A program made the translations under genes and the position numbers. Below are positions 1-10,879 of a stretch of DNA of 64,000 nt, in pieces (within the stretch, counting starts at the first letter, position 1; the number at the start of each line of letters is the position of its first letter). Under the pieces are notes generated by a model. It was not told the origin of the DNA and did no database searches. It saw nothing but the letters and a program-made list of their open reading frames with translations. The stretch is taken from contig CAJNAR010000176.1 in assembly GCA_905220665.1 (NCBI GenBank), positions 310,001-374,000 on the forward strand. Reading direction: 5' to 3'. The DNA is from Albugo candida. Taxonomy: Eukaryota; Oomycota; Peronosporomycetes; Albuginales; Albuginaceae.

Positions 1-1149
1 AAATCAGAGGGATTATCTGATGGTGTCGTTCCTCCTTCACGTTATCCCTCCAGACTCCCCATCACAGGTCTCGACCAATTGCGCAGGCAATGATTCAAAT
101 GAAGTTACGTTCGTGTCAAACAAGCACGTGTTCTTTCTTCTATCGTTATGCTGCTGTAGGCAAACATTTGCCCTACATCGATCCATCCCATATGTAGTAT
201 TTCCATACAACATGCCGGCTTATTGATGCGTCAATTGGATAATACCCCAGTGATCTTGCGAAAACATTTACTCAATGCTTAACAATTATTAGGGCAATAT
301 CAGTGTTTGATGAGCAATTTAGTCGATAGACCATATTGAGGTTGTATATTCACATTACGTGCGAAGTGACTTTGCGAACTACGCATTAGAGGCTCTACAA
401 AAACGAAATGACATGACGTTTCATTGAGGAATACTACTTCCATTAGAGACAATTCATTAGGCCTTAGTACAGAATATCGCCTATGAGACTTCGAGATATG
501 TTTGAAAAAATTAAACACGTCAATTTTGTCTTCCGTCAGAACATTAAGAGACTTTATAAAACTTTATTTCGGAAGTACATAGTTTCATTCAGCTTGTGTT
601 AGTCCGCTGCTGAGGAAACGAAATTCTGCGAGAACACTTTGTATCGCATTAACAGCTGATACTTCAAAACCTCGAATTGTTATTACTATTTTACCCAATG
701 TGGCCCTGCGGAATATGTTCTCATTTGATTCTGTTGCCACATTTAGCGTGATAGAAGGAAATGAGAAGGTATGAGATTGCTACATTAAATAATGTTCAAC
801 CATCCAGCCGATATACACATCAAATTACAAATGGAGGTGAATATTAGGAGCGAAGAATTCTCGGGAGATTTCGGCGAGGTGTTTCATAGAGCAGCATCAA
901 CAGTAAAGACATTTTGACTCCGCTTGGATCTCCAAGCGTGTACCCGCGACGGGTTTAGTTACGCAGAATGTCAGTTTCTTCAAAACAAAGTCTGCGAATT
1001 AAGATCAAATGCTTTATACCACGCGAGAGAGAGGAAAGGTTTATAGCGAAAATTCGCACCGAAGCTTCAAACTCCGCTTTTACTTGACGATTCTATGACA
1101 TTTTCTTTTTCCAACGCATAGATCGCTTTTATGACACCTGTAGTGTCTT
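1..1149. other. Intergenic, no gene recognised
   Basis: Short open frames only, none with a recognisable domain, signal peptide or codon pattern. The only structure I see is a short dispersed repeat near 50-180, listed separately. The right edge is where similarity to the 23.2-25.4 kb block begins. Confidence 0.5.
50..180 (+). repeat. Short dispersed repeat, second copy at 19645-19803
   Basis: The stretch holding TTCGTGTCAAACAAGCACGTG-like sequence (from 110) and ATGCTGCTGTAGGC aligns by eye with 19693-19803, which has TTCGTGTCAAATTAGCACGTG and ATGCTGCTGTCGGC. The two copies are in the same orientation and diverged. Neither lies inside a recognisable gene. The repeat could be a remnant of an untyped element or of a larger old duplication. 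Confidence 0.5.
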
Positions 1150-2199
1150 CGTTGCAATCAAAACCACTAACAGAGACACAACATCACGCTTGTATAAATA
1201 TAAACCTCTCCTATAAAAATACCTTCAAGTAGCTTCATGCTGATCTGATGTGTCTCACCAATTGATTGCTGTTCCGATGGAAAACCATGAGTTAGCGAGC
1301 CCTTCCAATAGTAAGATTGGATAAGAGAAGGTATAAATATATAACCGTTGTCTGGAGCAATATCTACGAATATAAAGAGTTGGTGTTGCGAAGTAAGTCG
1401 CTTGGTAGCTCAGCATCAAACTACACGTTGATCTTTCAAATACTGCGGAAAAGAGCTGCGTATTCGGTAAGAACAAAAATATGACGGCCTAATACAGCCG
1501 TATTGAATCATCCAATCGACCAGAGAGATGGAGAATACCGAAGTAAGCGCTCGCTGAAAATACACGGATTTCGTTCGCCAGTTTGCATCTTGTTGTATGT
1601 GAAGTTATCAGTGGTATCAGTACAGCTTGTGCTATCACTACGCGGTAAGAAATCTACAGGTCTCGATTTTCGGTGTCAATTGCACGGAAAATTATTTTGA
1701 TGTCGCTTAATACATTCTACATGTTCGGATAGGACGTGACGAGTGCACAATGCGCCCGTTATAAATAATTCAGTGAAGTATGGCTTCGTTCTCTTTGTCG
1801 CATTCAGCGGAAATGATAAACTAAATGCTTATCAATGTCGTCAGAAAATCCGAAAAATAGAAGCATTATGGAATCAAATGATCAAGCATCAACACAATAC
1901 TGGGACTCGATAGTCTCTTTTTCAAGCAATCGTGATCAATTGGGCTCATAGAGTTTGATTTCAGATATCGGCGACGTAGTGCAATATGGCTCTATGAACG
2001 GCGTGATGGATTTTGCAACACTTTCATAAATTGTCTGGGATTACAGTATCTTATATTATATTTGCGGGCAGACAAAGTCTACATTATTCATATGCAGTTC
2101 GCTATAGGGATTCAGCTTTTGCGAAAGCTCAAAATGGTCTGACTCTGTGATGCAAAATATCCTTCAAGAATGACAGTGTCCAATAACTATACATAAAAC
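1150..2199 (+). repeat. Segmental duplication D1, left part of copy A
   Basis: This stretch is collinear with about 23224-24240: shared CATCACGCTTGTAT, CCCTTCCAATA..GTAAGATTGG, GGCGACGTAGTGCAATAT and ACAGTATCTT blocks in the same order. The other half of copy A is 6786-8005, because a copia element has inserted at 2200. No gene is recognised. A minus-strand open frame of about 65 codons (1255-1476) aligns loosely with one at 23360-23644, but its status is unclear. Confidence 0.75.
2195..2199. other. 5-bp target-site duplication AAAAC (partner 6786-6790)
   Basis: AAAAC directly precedes the TG of the left LTR and AAAAC directly follows the CA of the right LTR. A 5-bp duplication is the usual size for Ty1/copia integrases. 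It shows that the element and both its ends arrived in one integration event. Confidence 0.85.
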
Positions 2200-2348
2200 T
2201 GTTGGCTGGCGAGCGAAGATGCGGTGATCCAGGGAAATTGCCAAAACTGAGGTTTTATTTCTTAGAAAATAAAAATCCTAAGCAATCGTTTAAACTAAGT
2301 TCCAAGTGCGACTCGAAACCTAAAACACATTGTCAAGTTCTTTCAACA
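2200..2348 (-). repeat. 3' LTR of copia-1
   Basis: Begins TGTTGGCTGG and ends TTTCAACA on the plus strand. It aligns without gaps to 6637-6785. By eye about 13 of 149 positions differ (roughly 91% identity), so the insertion is not recent. Confidence 0.9.
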
Positions 2349-2361
2349 CTCCTTCCTTTCC
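2349..2361 (-). other. Polypurine tract of copia-1
   Basis: On the minus strand this reads GGAAAGGAAGGAG, 13 purines immediately upstream of the 3' LTR. This is the expected position for the plus-strand primer of an LTR retroelement. Confidence 0.85.
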
Positions 2362-2430
2362 GGTCGCACTTGAAGTTGTGTCATCTTCAACTTGCATTAT
2401 CCGATCCCTTAACTGCCATAACTTCCTTAG

Positions 2431-4284
2431 CTAAATAAATCTTGGCGTCGGAAACGCCTCCGTCTGCAAGTTGTACATTATCTTCGACGTATGCACATAC
2501 CTTGGTGAGATAATTTTTCTGACCTTGTTAGCCCTGACGAATTTTAGTCGGACGTCGATATGTTTTGCCTTGATTGAAGTAGCTTCGTTGAGAAATTGAC
2601 TGATAGCCGCCTGGTTATCCATCCACAAGATCATTGGCTCCTTCAATTTGACTTTTAACTCGCTTAAAAATTCCTTTGCTCCAAGTAAGTCTTGCGATGC
2701 CTTCGATGCTGCTACAAACTCTTCTTCCATCGTCGATAATGCTACTGAGTGCTGCATCTTGCATGACCTGCTGATCTTCATTCCATTCAAAGTAAATACT
2801 GTACCAGATATGCTTTTTCTCGTTTCATCATCTGCTGCGTAATCAGCATCCGAAAACGCTTTCAGACTGACTTTTCTGGAATTCGTGCATACTTCACCAC
2901 CCAAATAGAGCTTCAGACTTTTAGTACCCTTAAGATAATTCACCAATCTGACACCTAACGCCCCATCGGCTGTTGTTGGTGCATGAGTATGTCTCGTCAG
3001 CTTATGCACAGCGAAACTGATGTCTGGACGCATGCAGCGTGGAATCCACAAAAGGCTGCCGGCCAAAGACTGGAACTTCTTGATAGTTGGCTTCTTGACT
3101 GAACGTATCTCCACGCAGTCCGATTTTGATGTTGTACTATCACTGTATTCCTGACCGATGGGCGTGAGAACCGGATGCGCTTCATCCATTCCCATTTTCG
3201 TTATTAATTCGCATATAGACGGTTCCTGATCCAAATAGTATCCATCTTCGTCGCTGTAGCGAACTCGCATGCCCAAAACCTTGCTGACGGGTCCGACATT
3301 CCTCATTGAAAGACTTGAAAGACTATCAATTGTAGACTCAATTCTCGAAAAACTTGTCCCCGTTACCAGTATATCGTCGACATGTACCCCCAAAACCGTA
3401 ATTCCTTATGTGTCTTGGTCGTAATATAAACATGAGTCTGTTAGACTTTGTTTAAAACCTGCATCGTTAAGCTTCTCATGCAGCTGGTGACTCCATAGCC
3501 GTCCTGCTTGTTTCAATCCATATAGGCTCTTCTGTAAGCGTAGTACCACTTGATCACTACTCGTAACACCAAGTTCATCCAGCTTGGATGTCGATATTTT
3601 CATTCCTTGAGGCACGTGCAAATACAGGTCCAAGTTCTTTTCCGTTAAAGCCTTCACGTACGCATTAGGTACGTACCAATGCCTTGCTGGCATTCCCCAG
3701 ATCCTCGCTAAAGCTAGTATGAGCTTTGCTGTCCCTAAATCTATGACTGCTGCAAATGTCATGTTGTAGTTGACTCCGAATACTTGTTCGTTCCCGCAGG
3801 CAACCATTCAAGCCTTGAAGCATTCCAGATTGCCGTTTCCGTCCGCTTTTCGCTTGAATACCCACTTCGCATGTAAGGCTTTGATATCGTTGGTTCTTGG
3901 TACGATGGTCCATGTTCTATTTTCCTCCAGTGATGCTAGTTCTGCGTCTGCAGCCTCCTTCCGTTCGACATGCTTTACTGACTTCATTGCTTGACTGTAC
4001 GTCTTCGGATCCGGCTCAATCAGCACTGGTACGATATCTTGAGACAAAGCTTTCTTTCCTTGGTTTCTGGTGACCACCTTACTTCTTGGATCTTTCTTGA
4101 TCGGATCAGATCTCGTCCTTGTGGCAGTTGCGATTGATTTCCTTTGAACGTTGGTATTCTTATGAGATTGCACGTCTCCCTCTGTCAAATCCTGTTGACG
4201 TCCCTTGGAATTTCCAAATCTATTTGCGCCTGCCATAGTCGACTCCACATTTGAGATGTGTTGAGTGTTAAGACAGTCTTTCAT
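2431..4284 (-). pseudogene. copia-1 integrase tail, reverse transcriptase and RNase H
   Basis: Starts with an integrase-RT linker rich in K/R (4284-3930), then the RT N-terminal part (WVFKRKADGNGN, then ACGNEQ near 3800, PNAYVKA near 3670, YLHVPQGM near 3610). The RT catalytic motif HVDDILVTG lies near 3385. The RNase H part shows FSDADYAADD near 2850, LSTMEEEFVAASKA near 2740, MDNQAAI near 2620 and the HIDVRLKFVR tail near 2550. Two in-frame stops (TGA 3810-3808 and TAA 3408-3406) interrupt an otherwise continuous frame. Both can be single C-to-T changes from CGA and CAA. Reverse transcription of the element RNA is the family role; this copy cannot make the full polyprotein. Confidence 0.92.
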
Positions 4285-5618
4285 TTGGGTAAATACACCT
4301 TGTATCCTTTGGTTTCATCGCATTTTCCGATAACCATGCCTTCTTCACTTCGCTTTGCGAGGGACCTTTTTCCAGTTCGAATTCGAGCCGAACAAGGTGA
4401 GCCGAATGTTACGACATCAGCAAGACTTGTATTCTTCCCAGTCAAAACCTTCAATGGGGATACTCTTCCTTTATTCGCTCTGGTTGGGCTTCTATTAAGA
4501 ATATATGTCGCATATTCAGCGGCATCTCCCCAAAAATATAACGCCAAAGAGTTACCGAATATCATAGGCCGCACCAGGTTCATGCCTGTCCTATGCATTC
4601 GTTCGGCTTTCCCATTCGATGCTTGGTTTTCGGCCTCACTGCCTTGTCTTCGCAATCCCTCTTGTCTGCAAACAATGTCCACATTTCTGTACTCAGCACC
4701 GCCATCTGTTCGTAGAACATGAATCTTGCAATCAAAGCGTTTTCCGAAGTAAGTCAAGAAGTCTTGAAACTTCATTGCTGCTTCAATCTTCGTCTTCGCC
4801 AAGAATACCCGACAATAGTTCGACTTGTAGTCGATGAAATTGACCAAATATCGATTTCCAGGTCGATCTTGAGGCGTGATCGGACCCTTCAAATCACTGC
4901 ATATTACTCCACCAATTCTATCCGTTGGTGAGTTTATACCGGTATCTTTACGAGACTGTCTGCTCTTTGTTTGCTTGCTTTCTGCGCAAGTAAGACATTT
5001 CAATCGCCGATGGTCATCAATCTCGATCCCTGATTCCGTAAACTTTGCTATACGCTCAATAGTATCGTAGTTCAGATGACCAAATCGTTGATGGAAGTTT
5101 AGAAGACTTCCCGTCTGCTTGTTTGCGTCATCCACGGACTTAATTGAAGCGAGTATATCCATAATACTGGATACGCGTTCCCGACCTTCTGGTTCGATAA
5201 CGAGAAAGTTTTTGATCATATTTCCTTCGAACACGATCGCAACATCAGCAGTACGTCGTACTACTCTCGATCCATCTTCTCGATACGCCAACTTGCATCC
5301 TTTTGCCTCCAACTTTCCAGACGAGACAATATTCCAATAGAGGTGTTCCGAATGTTGCACATCGTTCAATAGAACATTCCTCGGTCAATCATTGACTGTT
5401 GCGATAATCTTCGCCGATTCTGTCCACCCCAACTTCATTTCCTTCGCATTTGGAAGTATGCATGATTCGGTGCATTCCTTACGATGCTGTAACATGTTTA
5501 CATCCGTTACAAGGTACCTGCTGGATCCGCTTTCTAGTATCCATACTTTCTTCGCTTGTTCCAGCGTAGTACTTTTACATCCCATTCCTAAAACGATGTC
5601 TTCACTGCTGGAGGAGCT
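4281..5618 (-). pseudogene. copia-1 protease and integrase
   Basis: In frame with gag after a TAG stop (5621-5619). The protease site reads ILESGSS near 5540, where copia proteases have D-S-G, so the catalytic Asp is replaced by Glu. After a TGA (5387-5385) comes the GAG-pre-integrase HHCC region (HQRFGH, then CLTCAESKQ near 4985), the integrase core (DLKGPI near 4900, TDGGAEYRN near 4700, and NGKAERMHR with its Glu near 4610) and the VYLPK tail. A one-base frameshift near 4283 separates it from RT. Integrase inserts element cDNA, and the AAAAC duplication is its footprint. The lost protease Asp alone would block polyprotein processing. Confidence 0.9.
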
Positions 5619-6632
5619 CTAGTTCCGGCAATCCTTTTTCATGTTTCCGCTTTTCCCGCACTTGTAGCAGTTCATTCGCTTCTTCGGCTTGAATTCCCTT
5701 ATCGCACCAACTCGGTCTCGAGAAATCTTCTTTGGATCTCTTCGTGCATCACTGATGTTTTTTGAATCCATAAGCTGGGCAAAATGACACAGTTCGTCGG
5801 CTTGCCTTCTGCTGTCTTCTCTCATTGTGTTGACACGGGACATCAGAGATTGTTTGAAATCAGGCTGTGAGTAATTGAGAACGCTTTCCAGGAGCATATC
5901 GTCGGCTCCACCGACTGCTTCACTGAGTGCCGACAAGAACAAAAAATGCGCACTCCAAGAACGTCCAGTCGGTTTTTTGGCCGTAAAAAGGCGTGCTGCC
6001 TGCGTCCTGGTGATGTTGGGCCGGAATACTTCGTTGATCCGGTCCATCACTTCTTTAACGCTAGAGCACTGAGTCATCCATTGAGGGACTTGCTGCTAGT
6101 AATAAGTGAGCGCTTTCCCGCTCAGATGCCATCCTATGCAGTCCAGATTCACCTCCTCAATCCACATTCCAGCGGATGCTTGCTGGGCGTGCGATAGTTG
6201 CCGCAAGAAACGAAAACCCCATTGGGTAAACGGCGCTCCAAGTCCCGACTATGTCTCTTTCCGGTCGAATGGCTGAATGGCTAGCTTCATATCCCTTATT
6301 GCTAGGAATCTCACTCGATTTAGCCCATCCATTGCATTATGCTGCATGGCGTGGACAAAGCTATTCCTCATCCCGCTTCCACGATGCTGAATTGGTTTTG
6401 CATCCAGGGATGACATCGTCAAACCCTGTCCTTGGGTTCGCGGCGCAGCAAGTAAGCTCTCTGCTCGCGTGGGTGATGCTGGTACGGGCGAACCGACGCT
6501 CCGCTCAGTTTCGATCGTGTCCAGTTCATTTCCGAGTCTCTCCAGCAGCATCAACTTTCGGTCCATCTTCGACTCATCTGATCCGTCGGATTCTTTCATG
6601 GTCTTGGCTGGTGGAATCTTGGTTGGGCTCAT
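5619..6632 (-). pseudogene. copia-1 gag with CCHC zinc knuckle
   Basis: The first ATG (6632) lies inside the primer-binding site. The N-terminus (MSPTKIPPAKTMKESDGSDE) is followed by the copia gag core: a GAMW-like region (SAGMWIEEVN, near 6160), a coiled middle (near 6050-5800) and the CCHC knuckle CYKCGKSGNMKKDC near 5640. Stops TAG at 6251-6249, TAG at 6098-6096 and TAG at 5621-5619 interrupt one continuous frame; each could come from CAG. The last stop sits exactly between gag and protease. In some elements that position is a regulated readthrough site, but with two upstream stops simple decay is more likely. Confidence 0.88.
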
Positions 6633-6636
6633 AACC
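6625..6636 (-). other. Primer-binding site matching initiator tRNA-Met anticodon arm
   Basis: The plus strand reads GGGCTCATAACC next to the LTR, which is the anticodon loop and 3' stem of eukaryotic initiator tRNA-Met (anticodon CAU). The element RNA therefore carries GGTTATGAGCCC, complementary to an internal part of the tRNA. Drosophila copia and yeast Ty5 are known to prime from such an initiator-tRNA half-molecule. The gag start codon ATG at 6632 is embedded in this site. Confidence 0.85.
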
Positions 6637-6785
6637 TGTTGGCAGGTGAGCGAAGATGCGGTGGTCCAGGGAAATTGCCAAAACTGAGGTTTTATTTTCT
6701 AGAAAATTAAAATCCTAACCAATCGTTTAAACTACGTTTCAAGTGCGACTAGAAACAAAAAACACATTGTTAAGTTCTTTCAACA
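6637..6785 (-). repeat. 5' LTR of copia-1
   Basis: 149 bp, TGTTGGCAGG to TTTCAACA on the plus strand, matching 2200-2348. It is followed directly by the AAAAC target duplication. It contains an AT-rich TTTTATTTTCTAGAAAAT stretch that could hold polyadenylation or promoter signals, which I cannot resolve. Confidence 0.9.
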
Positions 6786-8005
6786 AAAACGATATCCCCC
6801 ATCTGTATCAACTACGTTTGGTGGTTCTTTTATCTCCGTCTACCGCGCTACAAACACAAGAAACCATGTGTAACTTAATAATCAGGATGTTGAACTTTAT
6901 CTGTAAAGCTCTCAAATACAATTTTTTTGTTCAACTGTAAGCTTTTGACAGCCCCATAGTTGCCTTATCTTCGTGAGACCGGTCCAAAGGGTAAGAAGCG
7001 GAAAAACATAAGAAAGTTTAGGTGGAGATCTACGCTTTCTGGCTTCGTTAAACATACGATTCCATATTTTACTTGTCACTTAAGGTCGGCGATATCCGCT
7101 GAGGATGGTTTGAAGATCTGAGAATATGGTGTACTGTCGTGCTGATACAACTTATTGTGTTACCATCGCTGTGGAATTCACCAGAGTGTTATCGCGATCG
7201 GCCGGTACGTCTAGACCTCGTTCTGTGTTTTGAATGCAATTGGAATCCGCTTCGCTAGGACGAAAACATCAGAAACGTTTGTAATTATGTTTATGCTCGG
7301 GAGTAAAACGACTCATTACACAGTTCTAAGTGAGGATTCCAACGCTCCATTTGACAAATAATACATCACACGAATCGGATGTTTTTTTGTCGACATAATT
7401 CTATTCCCATAAAGTTTACAATAGCATACCGATAACGACTATTACGAGGCCCCAGCAACTCTCAAAGGCAGACTAAGATCCAGCAGCAAGTGTCCCACAT
7501 TCACATTGGAATCGAATTCTCGATAAAATGATCTTGTGATTCTATCATTTCACTCCATGAAGCTTGATGATGAAGCTCTTGCTCAGGTAGAAATATTGTG
7601 GCTTACAGAATCCAAGTTCTTAAGCCTGACTAGCGATGTAGTTGAATATTCGAAACACACGATACATATAAAGGTGATGAATTTTTCTGTTTGGGAAAGA
7701 GACCAAACCATCACCATCGGTATATTGATTTGAACTGCTGACAAGCTGTTAGATTACTTGAACTGAGAACCTTTCACGTAAACAGAATCCGTCCATTGCT
7801 CAGACAATTGGACAATTATTATCTTGAAATAATGCAAGTGTCTAATCTCACTCCTACACGATCAGTAGCCTATCTAAACCGTCCAGTTTGTCTCTATTTC
7901 ATTTGTACTTAGTGCTCTGTGCTCAAAAGTTAATTGGAATTTAGCGGAGAAGAATGCTTCCCATCAAGATTTTCAGAAACATGATACTTCACTGAATGAT
8001 ATCCC
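6786..8005 (+). repeat. Segmental duplication D1, right part of copy A
   Basis: Continues the alignment to 24240-25460: shared CGTCTACCG, GGTACGTCTAGACCTCGTTCTG, AGCTTGATGAT and CATGATACTTCACTGAAT blocks. No known gene is recognised. An ATG-initiated frame of 58 codons (7557-7733) stays open in both copies but differs mostly at amino-acid-changing sites. The block ends at the 5' LTR of copia-2. Confidence 0.75.
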
Positions 8006-8172
8006 TGTTACTACGTACATTATAGTTAAAGCGCCGCATTGAGAAGAATCCACGACTTGAAAGCGACAACTGTGAGGTATGGTTTATGATATGATAATCT
8101 TTGGTTAGTAGCCCGTAAGAGACTGCGAATCTCAATAATACACTTCCGCTTGTACCTTTCAGTAAAATAACA
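8006..8172 (+). repeat. 5' LTR of copia-2
   Basis: Starts TGTTACTACGTACATTATAG and ends AAAATAACA just before the primer-binding site. The first ~130 bp align clearly with 12331-12460; the last 30 bp align poorly. Confidence 0.8.
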
Positions 8173-8183
8173 GGTTATGAGCC
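8173..8183 (+). other. Primer-binding site of copia-2, initiator tRNA-Met anticodon arm
   Basis: GGTTATGAGCC follows the LTR directly and is the same half-tRNA site as in copia-1. The ATG at 8177 inside it opens the gag-like frame (MSQKAF). The match in an otherwise unrelated element supports real function. Confidence 0.8.
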
Positions 8184-8766
8184 AAAAGGCGTTTTGTGGA
8201 GCCAGAGAGAAGATGAAGAAGCCCGACGACTTTCTTGGGAACGGCAACTACTTCCAATCGGAATTCAACATTACGATGACTCTCGCGCACAAGGAACTAG
8301 AATCATATTATGGGAAGGAAGTCCGAGGAAGATTCGGAAGCTTTCTGGGGAGTCAAAGGTATGAAAACGTTCGCGTTTATCGCACAATGAGTTGAAGTGG
8401 AGCATCAGTCAAAAATTCTTCATGCGAAAACATCCAAGGACGTGTGTGATACACTTGGAGAACACTAGAGCAACGTAACCTCCAAAACAGTGTAGCTCTG
8501 ACTCGAAGACTACATGAGCTTTGCCTGGACGAGGGAAGCAATATGGCCAGCCACATAGATCGATTCGACGAGCTCACGTTAAGTATGAAGCAGACGAAGA
8601 GATGATGGACGAAGAAAGGAAGTTAACGATTTCGTTCGGAAGCTTGCCTACTGAATACGAGCTACTGGTCACCATACTAGAGAATTCAATTGGACTGACA
8701 CTGATGGAGGTGAAGGAAAAGTTGCTGAAGGAGACCGATAAGAAAAAGCAAAAAGAAACCTCGTAA
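8177..8766 (+). pseudogene. copia-2 gag remnant
   Basis: The frame starting in the primer-binding site gives MSQKAFCGAREKMKKPDDF, followed by a short run matching gag spacing. After frameshifts, 8570-8766 encodes a UBN2/retrotrans_gag-like segment with SFGSLPTEYELLV and LTLMEVKEKLLKE. The family role is assembly of virus-like particles. No CCHC knuckle is readable; the 8770-8900 interval that should hold it is scrambled. Confidence 0.7.
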
Positions 8767-8889
8767 AGTGCATTTCGCGTACGTCATGGGCAGGGAAGTG
8801 GACGGATGAGGCGTTCAACGAACGACACATGAGAATTATAGTAATAGGAAGAAGCAATTTCATGGAAGTTCCCACAGAAACAACAAAGT

Positions 8890-10178
8890 GGACACAAACA
8901 ATACGAGTGCAAGACAAAGAATGCGACTGACGCGAATGACTTTGCATTTACAGTTCATGATGGTAGAAAACAGATCTGGTTGCTGGACAGTGGAGACTCG
9001 TCACATAAGACTGAGGCAAAAGAAGATTTTGTCGAATATCATGAGTTGGACGATCCAATTGAAGACCGTATTGCAGACAAACCAAGATGGGAGCAATGGG
9101 GATAGGAACGGTGAAATTTCGTTGCAGGAGTGGTACAATGGTGAATGTGAAGGGAGTGTTACACATTCCCAAGATGGATACAAAGCTACTATCAGCTCCA
9201 AAGATAGCCCCACATGGGATCGACATGCGTTAGGTGCTAATAAATACGACATTTACAGAGGCAGTGATATGGTAGTGGCAGTGAAGCGCGAGGGTAATGT
9301 GTACACATTCAACGTGGAACATGAGCGTGTCATGGTGGCTGAACACTAGATAGCTGAGAACAAGTGGGACCTGTGGCATGACAGAACAGGCCATCAAATC
9401 CACACAATATACGAAAAAATCACAGCAGTCGACTGATGTTTTGCCAAGAATCTCGGACAAAGACGGCGATTTGTGAAGCGGATGTCTCCAAGGAAAAATG
9501 ACAGTGGCAACAATACTCAAGGAATCGATGACGAGGACCACGCAACCACTATGATTAGTTCACTCAGACGTAATTGTACCCATCAAATCCAAAACGCGTG
9601 GTGGGTCTCATTCATGCTGTTTTATAGACGATTTCTCTAAACATGTGAACGCATACTTCTTAAAGACCAAGAATGAGGTGGCTACCAAGTTCATCGAGTA
9701 CATTGGAGAAATGGAACGACAGTGTTGAACAAAAATCAACGCTATACGCACGGAAAATGGGAGAGAATTCAAGAAAAAAGGTCGAAGAATTTTGCCGGAG
9801 GAATGGAATCATTCACCAGAAAACAGTACCCCTCAGAAAAAAGGAGTTGCTTTACGAATACACAGGATACTCAAGGAAAACGCGAGAAGCATGATGAGAT
9901 GCGATGGTGTTGCACAGACTTGGTGGTCTGAAGCAGTAACTACCGTGGTCACAAGAAGCCAGTACACAGATTTGACTCCATTCGAAAATTGTTTTAAGAC
10001 AAAACCGCCACTACATTACCTACGTGTATTTGGAGCGCCGGGATACTGTCATGTTGACGAGACTAAGCGCACCCAGTTTGACGTGGGGATTTTCTGTTGC
10101 ATGTTTCTGGGATATGCCAAACATACAAAAGGTTACAAAGGTTTTGATTTGGAGACACGCACTGTTGAGACGAGTTGA
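8890..10178 (+). pseudogene. copia-2 protease and integrase remnants
   Basis: The protease motif WLLDSGDSSHKT is readable near 8980, keeping the D-S-G Asp that copia-1 lost. A pre-integrase fragment (KWDLWHDRTGHQ) is near 9365. The integrase C-terminal region reads FGAPGYCHVDETKRTQFD near 10030-10080 and FLGYAKHTKGYKGF near 10110-10145. The intervening core is broken by several frameshifts. Typical copia domain spacing is kept, so the loss is by small indels and substitutions rather than one large deletion. Confidence 0.75.
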
Positions 10179-10879
10179 ACGATTACACACGATGAACGCG
10201 AAGTTGACAGTATCTAGGAGGGACACATGTCAAAGGATACAATGAATAATACAGCAGCAATTCCATACGAATGTGGTGCGAGCGATGACTTACATTGTGA
10301 AGTGTATAACAGTGGAGTTGGGATGTCGGAATGGGAAAATATGCATGAAGAAGGTGATGTAGAGACGGATAAATAGATGAGTGAAATCGGACTCGAAGAT
10401 GCCAGTGTAAACCCCTGGCCTGGCTGTCACCCACCTCACACAAATCATTCACAATAACTTGCGTAACAGTAACAACAGATTTAAGATCAGTTTTGTCAGC
10501 AACAGAACAGGGGCCTTCTTGTCGGCAAAACCAGTGGGAGAGATGAAGAAATCTCGCACAAACTGACCACCCATCAATGCTGCTAATTGAATCTAATAGC
10601 CCCGACAACCATATTAACGACAGTATCGTCGTGTGCGATCACGATGTTCAGGGAAGTGAGAGAGGGGTGATAAAGAACCTCCATCCAAGAGAATTAGATT
10701 GAACAGCGACATGTTCTTGATGGTAAACTCACTATGGTGACATAGAATATCCCACGATCGTGTGAAGATGCGGCCAGTAGAGATGAGAAAGATAAGTGGA
10801 GAAAAGCCATCAACAACGAATTTCGATGCGCACAAGCGTAACAACACATGATCAATTGTGAAACGCAAACCAGGGGTTC

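Larger units (their letters stand above)
2200..6785 (-). mobile_element. Ty1/copia LTR retrotransposon, complete but decayed (copia-1)
   Basis: Two 149-bp direct LTRs (2200-2348 and 6637-6785, TGTTGG..CAACA ends, about 13 mismatches by eye) enclose gag-pol on the minus strand. Order is gag with CCHC knuckle, protease, integrase, reverse transcriptase, RNase H; integrase before RT defines Ty1/copia. A primer-binding site, polypurine tract and 5-bp AAAAC target duplication are all present. Coding is essentially one frame from 6632 to 2431 with six in-frame stops and one frameshift near 4283, so the copy is not autonomous. It interrupts duplication D1; the related copy at 23.2-25.4 kb lacks it. 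Confidence 0.95.

Noticed and set aside
5619..5621. gag-pol TAG in copia-1 as programmed stop-codon readthrough
   Set aside because: Position is right, but two further TAG codons within gag make ordinary mutation the simpler explanation.
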